From Verrucomicrobiota bacterium (GTDB lineage Bacteria; Verrucomicrobiota; Verrucomicrobiia; Limisphaerales; VHDF01), in assembly GCA_016871495.1 (NCBI GenBank), contig VHDF01000007.1, positions 24,218 to 88,217 on the forward strand: 64,000 bases of DNA, given 5' to 3'. Shown one piece after another: positions 27,286 to 34,804 of this stretch (position 1 is the first letter of the stretch; each line of letters begins with the position of its first letter). Under the pieces are notes generated by a model that saw nothing but the letters and a program-made list of their open reading frames with translations, searched no databases and was not told the origin of the DNA. The translations under genes were made by a program, and so were the position numbers.

Positions 27286-28476
27286 TCAACGCATGCGGGG
27301 CGCAAACATCGGGTGAATTGGGACCGGTCCGTAGACGCGGGCTCCATAACCTTCGAGCGTGTCTGAAAACCATCCTTGCTGGACGAGCTTGGTTTCCTTC
27401 GATCCGACCACAGGCATTCTCGCTGTGGAAACCACGGGTGGGCTGATGCGAAACTTGGCCTCGGTCGAAGTATTGTTCACCGCCAGAATATATTCGCCGG
27501 GGGGAACCGCTTCGTTCCCCTCGGACACCCTCAGCCATGCCAGACTCACACGGCTTTCCTGAACTTCATTGAGTCGGGAGGCTTCTTCGTAAATCAAGGA
27601 TTGCCGCCACGGCCACCAGCCATGCTCGGCTTCGAATAGCGGCTGCCAGGCGCGGATTTCCGCCACGATCCGTTTCAAGGATGCCCAAAGCTCCGGATGC
27701 TGATCCAGTTGCCAACGGTTCGCCCGGTAGGAGTAATAAAATAGGCCTTGGGCGCGTTGCACGAGCGCGCCATAGGTCATGCATCTCAATTCTTGAAACG
27801 TCGGTTCGCGAAACCCCGATTCACCCGGAAGCAAGTGTGGGAATGCGCTCCAATCGAACGCCTGCAGGATGGCGTAAAACGGTTTCCCCCCCGCGCTTCG
27901 CTGCGCCATCCGGACGTGCTGTTCGAACACGGACAGCGGTTGCCACGCCACAGGATACCGATCCACCATCAGCAGATCTCCCGCTTCGCGATAGTCGCTG
28001 ACTTCGGCTCCATGCTGGAAAACCACCGCGAGAGGAGCGCGCGCCCGCATCCGCCTCAGGCTTCTTCGTGCCTCCAAGACCCAGGCAGGATGGATGTGGT
28101 TGAAGTCCGGTTCATCGACAAGATACCAGGCGAACAGGGCGGGGTGGCGATCGAGCGAGGCGACCGCACGAGCCGCCGCGTTCGTGTCGAAGGAGGGTCC
28201 GGCACTCGTGCCCGGGAAGGCAAACACCCGCATCCCGAGTTCGTGGGCGGCGTCAAAATAAGGGCGGGAAGCAGGTCCGACAACCACGTCAAACCCCGCC
28301 TCTTTGGCCACGGAGAGATCTTCGATCCGGTCCACGCCATACAAGCCCACGACGAAGTTTGAACGCGGGGCGCGGCATCCGCATGCGACCCACAGCAGGA
28401 CCAGGCCGCAGGCGATACACCAAGCGCGCCCGCGCATCAGCCCGCTCATGGAGGAGGAGGAATCATTCGGATTCAT
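27286..28476 (-). CDS. Lipoprotein with TIM-barrel glycosidase-like domain
   Basis: 396 residues starting with a hydrophobic signal and a Cys pair (LWVACGCRAP) that could be a lipobox. The mature part reads like a (beta/alpha)8 barrel: NFVVGLYGVDR, FDVVVGPAS, MRVFAFPG, FAWYLVDEPDFN (the DEP carries a likely catalytic acid at the end of a strand), DLLMVDRYPV, GLFYYSYRAN. I do not recognise an exact GH family. The start overlaps the end of the O-antigen-ligase-like gene by 14 bp, suggesting co-expression and a role in surface polysaccharide. Confidence 0.65.
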   Translation of the reverse strand: MNPNDSSSSMSGLMRGRAWCIACGLVLLWVACGCRAPRSNFVVGLYGVDRIEDLSVAKEAGFDVVVGPASRPYFDAAHELGMRVFAFPGTSAGPSFDTNAAARAVASLDRHPALFAWYLVDEPDFNHIHPAWVLEARRSLRRMRARAPLAVVFQHGAEVSDYREAGDLLMVDRYPVAWQPLSVFEQHVRMAQRSAGGKPFYAILQAFDWSAFPHLLPGESGFREPTFQELRCMTYGALVQRAQGLFYYSYRANRWQLDQHPELWASLKRIVAEIRAWQPLFEAEHGWWPWRQSLIYEEASRLNEVQESRVSLAWLRVSEGNEAVPPGEYILAVNNTSTEAKFRISPPVVSTARMPVVGSKETKLVQQGWFSDTLEGYGARVYGPVPIHPMFAPRMR

Positions 28477-30049
28477 GGCGTGGTGGCAGGGAAAGTGTCA
28501 GGGCGGCGAGCAGCGTGAAAGTCACAAGAATTCCGTGAATCTGCATCGGAAAATCGACCAGGGCATGGACCAAAACCAATCCCATGCCTGCCCAGGCTGC
28601 CTGAATCAACAAGGGCTCGCCCAAGCCAATCCAGCCCGGTCCCAACACGGCAAGCGCCAGCAAGGCGAACACCAGAATGCCGCCCGTCACCCCCCATTCG
28701 GCCACGGTTTGAATCCAGTCCGAATGCGCGTAGGGATACGCCGCTTGTCCCGGCGCCAGATGAAATCGATACACGGTTTCATAAGCCCTCGGTCCCGTTC
28801 CGAAAATCCAGTGATCTTCAATAAGATGCGTGGTGGAGCGATACTGTTCCTGCCTTTGGGCCCAAGCCGGATCCACCCGCAATTCGTGGCTGACTCGTCC
28901 CAAGCGCTTCTCCAGTGGCATCCATCCCAGGTAAAGTCCCAACGCGAGCAGACAGGCGAAGAGCGCGTGCAGGCTCGTTCGATGCTGGTTGTTGCGTCGG
29001 CGCGCATCCCAAGCCAGCAGCCCGTAGAGGATGGGCGCCGCCATGATTAAGAGCACCGCGCCCACTCGGTTCGTGGATATGATGGGGCAGGCGCCCATGA
29101 GAGCGGCAAACGGAAAAAGCACCTCGTATGCACCCGTACCCGTTCGTTCATTGAGCTGCGTTCCCGCCAGATGACGGGCGCGGGACAGCCACCAGAACGC
29201 CAGGCACACCGGCCAAAGAAGGTTGAAGTATTGCGCTCCATTCGCCCGGTAATTGAAGGGACCGAAATGAAACGACGCGTCACCGATGGTCGAAGGCATG
29301 ATCCAGAGCAATTCTCCCGTCCCGGAAAGGCGCTGCAAAATGCTCGCCACGGCCAGCGTTCCTCCATTCGCGGTCAGAAACGCCAGAAAACGCGCCGCGC
29401 GGCTGGGAATCATGGGGACCTGCGCATTGAATCGTTCGGGCAGCTTCTCGAAGTAGGATTCTTGCTCTTCCCGGGTCTTCCCGCGCATCCAATCCCAAGC
29501 GGCCCAAAAGAGGCACGCCAATCCCAAGTATTCGTGCAAGGCGAACCATGTTTGCGGCGCGTTATAGGTGTGCGGCAGCCAAGCCACGCTCTCTTTTACA
29601 AGTTGGCCCTCGATCACACGGGAATTCGCCAGTCCCAGCGCGACATAACCCAGAATCGCGAGAGTGAGCCCGGCCATGGCCTTCATTACCGCCGCTCGCA
29701 GGATGAAAGCTCCCGGGAGCGGTTCGCTCTCATCCTTGACCGGTGGGTCTCCCCAGCGCGGCGGCGAGTGTCCCGCCGCCCACGACAGGAGCCGTCTCAC
29801 CAATCCGGTGCCTCCGATCGCCCATCCCAGGGCGTTGATCGTATCAATGCACCATCGCTGGGTTGCGCCAAACCCCCAGGAAGCCAGGAAGAGCGCCGCG
29901 TAGATCAAGGTTTCCGCGGCGAGATCGTTCCAATGATGCCAGAGCGACGCCGTTTCGGGCGAGATCCGACCCGGCCTTGCCTCCGGTCCGGGTCCGGGCA
30001 GCCGAAGCGATCCTTCATGCTCTGCGTCGTCTTGGGGGCGTTCGGCCAT
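28463..30049 (-). CDS. O-antigen ligase/polymerase-like membrane protein
   Basis: 528 residues with about 10-12 hydrophobic helices and one large periplasmic-type loop. The loop contains WIFGTGPRAYETVYRF and later YPYAHSDWIQTVAEWGVTGG, the Wzy_C/WaaL-type pattern GxGxxx...HxDxLxxxxExG. Such proteins join or polymerise lipid-linked glycans at the outer face of the inner membrane. I took ATG 30049 over TTG 30067. The following gene encodes the glycosidase-like lipoprotein. Confidence 0.82.
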   Translation of the reverse strand: MAERPQDDAEHEGSLRLPGPGPEARPGRISPETASLWHHWNDLAAETLIYAALFLASWGFGATQRWCIDTINALGWAIGGTGLVRRLLSWAAGHSPPRWGDPPVKDESEPLPGAFILRAAVMKAMAGLTLAILGYVALGLANSRVIEGQLVKESVAWLPHTYNAPQTWFALHEYLGLACLFWAAWDWMRGKTREEQESYFEKLPERFNAQVPMIPSRAARFLAFLTANGGTLAVASILQRLSGTGELLWIMPSTIGDASFHFGPFNYRANGAQYFNLLWPVCLAFWWLSRARHLAGTQLNERTGTGAYEVLFPFAALMGACPIISTNRVGAVLLIMAAPILYGLLAWDARRRNNQHRTSLHALFACLLALGLYLGWMPLEKRLGRVSHELRVDPAWAQRQEQYRSTTHLIEDHWIFGTGPRAYETVYRFHLAPGQAAYPYAHSDWIQTVAEWGVTGGILVFALLALAVLGPGWIGLGEPLLIQAAWAGMGLVLVHALVDFPMQIHGILVTFTLLAALTLSLPPRHESE

Positions 30050-30279
30050 CGGCACGATTGAACGCAATCTTCCCTCTCCGGCTCAAGCCCGAACGCCCCG
30101 GGCTCCCCGTTCATCGCCTTCGAACCGAGTTTTGTCACGGCGGTTGAGACTCAGACATCACGGAATCCTGGTGCTTTTCCCTTGCTCGGCAGCTCTTGTT
30201 GTTTACCGCGCCCCTTCTCCTTTCGTGGGAGTCGGCTTGACGACTCCGGTCCGGTAAGCGAAGACAGGACCGCCACGTT

Positions 30280-31707
30280 ATGCGTTTCACAATCTTGGTT
30301 TTTTTCTTGGGAGTGGCGTGGCTTCGGCTTTCCGGGGCGGCGGTGGACGCGCCCACGTCGACCCCGCCGATTCCCGTCCCTTCGGAACGGATCGACGGGC
30401 CTCTTTTTCAATACAAACTCCAGGGGGAGTTGCGCGCATGGTCGCTGTCGCCCTTCGTGTCCCATGTCGCGGATTCTGGAACGGACAGCGAGGAATGGGA
30501 CGTGCTCTACCCGTTTTTTTCGATCGACCGGTTTGGACTCGAGTATCGATGCCATCTGTTTCAGCTCATCAGTTGGGCAGGGGGCGGGGTGGCGGAGGAT
30601 CAGGAGGCGCGTCGATTCACGATTTTCCCTTTTTATTTCCAGCAACGATCCTCGGACCCTTCCAAGAACTACACGGCGTTGTTGCCCTTTTACGGCACGG
30701 TCCGAGGACGGTTGTTTCGTGATGAGTTCAAGGCCGTCCTGGCCCCGCTTTACGTGCGCACGTTGAAGAAGGATGTGGTGACGGACAACTTCCTCCTCCC
30801 CTTCTTTCATCATCGCCACGGGGAACATGTTCGGGGCTGGCAATTCTGGCCCTTGTTCGGCCACGAGCGGAGAGAGCCTTCCACCCGGACGAACGGATTC
30901 GGGGAGACTGTTGTGGTGCCGGGCCACGAGAAGTCCATGGCCCTTTGGCCGCTGTTCTTTTCTCAACACCTGGGTCTGGGAACCAACGACCCCCAACGCA
31001 GGCTGGCGGCGATTCCGCTTTTCAACTTCGAGCGATCCGCCAAGCGCGATTCCACCACCTGGTTTTGGCCGTTCGGCTACACCCTCACGCATGATCGCGA
31101 GAAAAAATATCGCGAGCAGGCCGTGCTCTATCCCTTCATCGTGTGGGCCGAAGGCGAGGGGAAGAACGCCGTGCGGGTCTGGCCGCTGTTCAGCCGGACC
31201 CGTACTCCCACGGTCTTCCGCGAAATCTACCTCTGGCCCTTGTTTCGGAGGGACCACGCTGAAACGGAAGCACTGGAACGGGAACGTTCGCGCGTGTTGA
31301 TGTTCGCGTACTCCGATCTGCGTGAGCGCAACAAGCTCACGGGCGCGGAAATGCGACGGACCGATCTGTGGCCCCTGCTTCATGCCCGGCGCGACGCCGA
31401 GGGGAAATCGGCGCTTCAGTTCCCCGCCTTGATCGAGTCTTACCTGCCGGGGAACAAGAGCGTGGAACGAAATTGGTCGCCGGTCTGGTCGATTTACCGG
31501 CGGGAGGAGGACGCCAAGGCCCGGACCGTCCGCGCCTCCTGGTTGTACAACCTGTTTCGCTACGAGCGCTCCGGAGACGAGAGAAAAGTCTCGCTCTTGT
31601 TCGGTTTGGTCCGCTATCAAACCGGCCTTGGCGCGCCGGGTTGGCGCTGGGCGGGTTGGAGTCCCGGAGCCTCGGAAGCCTCGGAAGCCGCGCCCGAGAG
31701 CCGCTGA
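30280..31707 (+). CDS. Exported WPLF/YPFF-repeat protein upstream of the Mla genes
   Basis: 475 residues with a signal peptide (about 1-20). The mature protein carries many short aromatic repeats: LYPFFS, IFPFYF, LLPFYG, LLPFFH, FWPLFG, LWPLFF, FWPFGY, LYPFIV, VWPLFS, LWPLFR, LWPLLH. They are spaced roughly 20-40 residues apart in alternating beta-like stretches. This looks like an outer-membrane or envelope beta protein; I do not recognise a characterised family. It ends 30 bp before mlaE, so it may be part of the lipid-transport operon and act as its outer-membrane partner. That link is inference. Confidence 0.75.
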   Translation: MRFTILVFFLGVAWLRLSGAAVDAPTSTPPIPVPSERIDGPLFQYKLQGELRAWSLSPFVSHVADSGTDSEEWDVLYPFFSIDRFGLEYRCHLFQLISWAGGGVAEDQEARRFTIFPFYFQQRSSDPSKNYTALLPFYGTVRGRLFRDEFKAVLAPLYVRTLKKDVVTDNFLLPFFHHRHGEHVRGWQFWPLFGHERREPSTRTNGFGETVVVPGHEKSMALWPLFFSQHLGLGTNDPQRRLAAIPLFNFERSAKRDSTTWFWPFGYTLTHDREKKYREQAVLYPFIVWAEGEGKNAVRVWPLFSRTRTPTVFREIYLWPLFRRDHAETEALERERSRVLMFAYSDLRERNKLTGAEMRRTDLWPLLHARRDAEGKSALQFPALIESYLPGNKSVERNWSPVWSIYRREEDAKARTVRASWLYNLFRYERSGDERKVSLLFGLVRYQTGLGAPGWRWAGWSPGASEASEAAPESR

Positions 31708-31737
31708 CCTGCTTCACTCGGTCCGTCACCCAATCGC

Positions 31738-32484
31738 ATGTTCCAAAATATCGGCGAAATGCTGCTTTTGCTCTGGCGCACGCTGGGTGCGGGCGGCCAG
31801 TTGTGGCGCCAACGACGCAAGGTGGCGGAGCAACTTTTCGAGATCGGCAACGCCAGCCTGCTCATGGCGTGCATTCTCTCCATGTTCATCGGCGGTGTCA
31901 TCGCGCTTCAAACCGGGCCGGTGCTGGTCGAACGGGGCCTTTCCAGTTCGATCGGCGGACTGGTGGGGTTATCCATGTGCAAGGAACTGGCCCCGGTCAT
32001 GATGGCGGTGCTCATCGCGGGCCGCATTGGTTCCGCCATGGCCGCCGAGATCGGATCGATGCGCGTCTATCAGGAGATCGATGCCCTGCGCACCATGAAC
32101 ATCAATCCCATTCACTACCTGGTGTTGCCCCGCATCGCCGCCATCAGCTTGGCGTTGCCCACGCTGGTGATCTTCTCGATCCTGGTGGGGTGGATGGGAG
32201 GCGCGATCGTTTCGGTTTACAACCAACAGATCGCGATCACTTTTCAAGGATACTTCAGCAACCTGGGAGAATTGGTCGAGGCGAAGCACATCGCCCACGG
32301 CTTGCTGAAAGCCTTCGTCTTCGCCGTCGTCATCGGCGCGGTTTCCTGCCATCAAGGGTTGCAGACCATCGGGGGGCCGCGCGGCATCGGACGATCGGTG
32401 ACCAAGGCCGTGGTCAATTCCATCGTGCTGATCCTGATTCTCGACTATTTCATTACGCGTCTCCTGCTGCACTTCGAGCCATGA
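31738..32484 (+). CDS. mlaE: Mla-type ABC transporter permease
   Basis: 248 residues, the normal length for MlaE, the inner-membrane permease of the phospholipid-transport complex. Family blocks are MFIGGVIALQTGPVL, CKELAPVMMAVLIAGRIGSAMAAEIGSMRVYQEIDALRTM, and GRSVTKAVVNSIVLILILDYF at the C-terminus. The TGA overlaps the mlaF ATG by four bases (ATGA at 32481). Confidence 0.93.
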   Translation: MFQNIGEMLLLLWRTLGAGGQLWRQRRKVAEQLFEIGNASLLMACILSMFIGGVIALQTGPVLVERGLSSSIGGLVGLSMCKELAPVMMAVLIAGRIGSAMAAEIGSMRVYQEIDALRTMNINPIHYLVLPRIAAISLALPTLVIFSILVGWMGGAIVSVYNQQIAITFQGYFSNLGELVEAKHIAHGLLKAFVFAVVIGAVSCHQGLQTIGGPRGIGRSVTKAVVNSIVLILILDYFITRLLLHFEP

Positions 32485-33269
32485 CCCTCTCCGACCCCGC
32501 CCCTGTCCGCTCGCCCGCCACCGGAGTCAAGGTGGAGGTGCGCGGCTTGCACAAGCAATTCGGGCGAACTTCCGTGCTTCAGGACATCAACCTGATCGTG
32601 GATCGCGGCGAGATTTTCGTCGTCATGGGACCGAGCGGAAGCGGCAAGAGCGTCCTGCTCAAACACCTCATCGGCCTGGAGGTTCCTGATCAAGGGGAGA
32701 TCCTGATCGAGGATGTCTCCATCCTCGCCTCGAATATCCACGAAAGGCACCGCCTGGCCATGGTCTTTCAGTCCGGCGCCCTGCTCAATTCCCTCACCGT
32801 GGGTGAAAACGTCGGACTCTACCTTTCGGAACATCGGCTGAAGCCCCCGGACGAGATCGAGAGGATCGTGGTGGAGAAACTCGGTCTCGTGGGTCTGGAA
32901 GGCATGGCCAACCGCCTGGTGAGCGAATTGTCCGGCGGGATGAAAAAGCGCGTGGCCATCGCCCGCGCCCTGGTCATCGAACCGCAACTGCTCCTCTACG
33001 ATGAACCAACCAGCGAACTCGATCCCGTCATGTCCGTCGTCATCGGCGAGGAAATCTACAACCTCAACCAGCGCATTGGCGTCACTTCGGTCGTGGTCAG
33101 CCATGATCGCGACCTCGCCTTTGGCATCGCGGATCGCATGGCCATCATCCATCAGGGCGTCATTGTCTGTGTGGGAACGCCGGATGAAGTGCGCAGCAAC
33201 GAAGATACCTTTGTGAAGGAATTCCTGAATGCCGATCTGAAACTCTGCAAGACCAAGCGACCCTTATGA
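32481..33269 (+). CDS. mlaF: Mla-type ABC transporter ATPase
   Basis: 262 residues. Walker A GPSGSGKS is at 50-57, the signature LSGGMKKRVAIARAL at about 150-164, and Walker B LLLYDEPTSELDP follows. LSGGMKKRVA and ELDPVMS are typical of MlaF rather than of general importers. It energises the MlaE permease. The start is ATG 32481, overlapping mlaE; its TGA overlaps the mlaD ATG (33266..33269). The much longer in-frame reading from 31368 is a shadow. Confidence 0.93.
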   Translation: MTLSDPAPVRSPATGVKVEVRGLHKQFGRTSVLQDINLIVDRGEIFVVMGPSGSGKSVLLKHLIGLEVPDQGEILIEDVSILASNIHERHRLAMVFQSGALLNSLTVGENVGLYLSEHRLKPPDEIERIVVEKLGLVGLEGMANRLVSELSGGMKKRVAIARALVIEPQLLLYDEPTSELDPVMSVVIGEEIYNLNQRIGVTSVVVSHDRDLAFGIADRMAIIHQGVIVCVGTPDEVRSNEDTFVKEFLNADLKLCKTKRPL

Positions 33270-34240
33270 AAAACACCTTGGAAACCCGTCTCGGTATCTT
33301 TTTTGCCCTGGCTCTCATTGCCGGAGCCGTTCTGCTCGAAATGGCAGGCGGGGCCGATTTCTTCAAGAAAGGCAAGCAGGTCAAAGCGCTTTTCAATAAC
33401 GTGCAGGACCTGAAGCCCGGTGACCCCGTGAAAATGGCCGGCGTGGCCATCGGCAAAGTCGAAACGATCGGATTCTCCCAGGGCCGCGTGGAAGTGACGT
33501 TCAAAGTCACGGACCCCCAGGCCGCCGTCAAGACGGACAGCAAAGCCGTCATCAAATTTCTCGGACTGCTGGGACAGAATTACCTCGCGATCTCCATCGG
33601 CTCCGCCGGCGCCATCCCCGTCGAAAATGGCGCCGTCATCGAGAGCACGGAGCAACCCGACCTCAGCACCCTCATGGCCAAGCTCGAAGGTGTCGCCACC
33701 GGTGTTGAAAATGTAACCAAGAACTTCAGCGCCGATAACTTCAGCAACTTGCTCGGGCCGTTCACGGATTTCCTCAAGGAGAACAAACCCCGCCTCGACA
33801 ACATTCTCGTCAACATGCAAACCATCAGTTCCAACGTCGCCTCCGGACAGGGCTCGGTTGGCAAGATGATCAACGACGAGGCCCTCTACTCCTCCGCCCT
33901 GGGCGCGGTCAACAGCCTCAAGGCCGCCACGCATCAGATTCAATCGACCGTCGAGTCAGCCAAATCCCTGGTGACCGATGTGAATGAAGGAAAGGGGACG
34001 ATCGGCAAACTGGTGCGGGACGAATCCCTTTTCCGGGAGACCACCAACGCCATGACTCAACTGCGCGAAATCCTGCAAAAAATCAACCAGGGGCATGGGT
34101 CCGTCGGCAAACTGGTCAACGACGAATCATTGTTCAAGAACGCCAAGATGACGCTGCAAAAAGTGGACAAAGCCACCGAAGGTTTGGAAGACCAGGGCCC
34201 GCTCAGCGTCATCAGCCTGGTCGTGGGGAGCTTGTTCTGA
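33266..34240 (+). CDS. mlaD: MlaD/MCE-domain lipid-binding protein
   Basis: 324 residues: an N-terminal membrane anchor (about 8-25), an MCE domain at about 38-118 (VKALFNNVQDLKPGDPVKMAGVAIGKV, then FLGLLGQNYLAISIG), then a helical tail. The tail holds three motif repeats, GQGSVGKMINDEALY, GKGTIGKLVRDESLF and GHGSVGKLVNDESLF, found in many non-proteobacterial MCE proteins. It probably forms the periplasmic hexamer that moves lipids between MlaE and the outer membrane. No mlaB or mlaC follows. Confidence 0.92.
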   Translation: MKNTLETRLGIFFALALIAGAVLLEMAGGADFFKKGKQVKALFNNVQDLKPGDPVKMAGVAIGKVETIGFSQGRVEVTFKVTDPQAAVKTDSKAVIKFLGLLGQNYLAISIGSAGAIPVENGAVIESTEQPDLSTLMAKLEGVATGVENVTKNFSADNFSNLLGPFTDFLKENKPRLDNILVNMQTISSNVASGQGSVGKMINDEALYSSALGAVNSLKAATHQIQSTVESAKSLVTDVNEGKGTIGKLVRDESLFRETTNAMTQLREILQKINQGHGSVGKLVNDESLFKNAKMTLQKVDKATEGLEDQGPLSVISLVVGSLF

Positions 34241-34272
34241 CCTGGTTAGGATTGGGGGACCCCATTCCATCC

Positions 34273-34734
34273 CTACCGTTTGCGCATTTCGAACGTGCCG
34301 TGGTCGTACTTCGACTTGTAGGTGGACCGGAACGCGCCAGCCTGCATCTCCCCTGTGTAATCATAGACGCCTCCTGCCAGTGTTCCCAAATCCGCCTGGC
34401 CCGAGAATCGAAGCATGCCGTCACGCGATTCCACCACGAGATCCACGGGATAGGCATAACGAAAAACTTTCCAGTAGGTCGCGTGAAAATGCGCGCGGTA
34501 ACGGTCCGGGCCTTGAGGCGTAATGACGCATCGAAGTTTCCCTCGATGGCTATTCTTGCCGCTGAGCCATCCGCCTTCCCACCGTCCAGCCAACGAGGCT
34601 GCCGGATGTGTCTTTCCTTCCTGTTGTCTCCACTCCCGATGAAAGGAGCTGCATCCGGTTTGGAACGCGGCGACCCATGCCACCGCGATCGCGATCCAAC
34701 TGCGAATCTTGATCCTATCCATCAATCGTTTCAT
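34273..34734 (-). CDS. Small lipoprotein of unknown function
   Basis: 153 residues from ATG 34734. A hydrophobic signal ends in the lipobox-like QTGC (Cys at about residue 27), so the protein is likely lipid-anchored. The mature part has GRWEGGWLSGKNSHRGKLRCVI and ends with alternating polar and aromatic strands (YDYTGEMQAGAFRSTYKSKYDHGTFEM), a beta-barrel-like pattern seen in small lipocalin-type or DUF domains. It is convergent with mlaD. I do not assign a function. Confidence 0.65.
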   Translation of the reverse strand: MKRLMDRIKIRSWIAIAVAWVAAFQTGCSSFHREWRQQEGKTHPAASLAGRWEGGWLSGKNSHRGKLRCVITPQGPDRYRAHFHATYWKVFRYAYPVDLVVESRDGMLRFSGQADLGTLAGGVYDYTGEMQAGAFRSTYKSKYDHGTFEMRKR

Positions 34735-34804
34735 GCTCTTCGCTCCCGCCCCCAGCACGGCGCCCGGTGGATCACCGGCACCGGCCGCTTGAGGGCGGAC
34801 CCAA

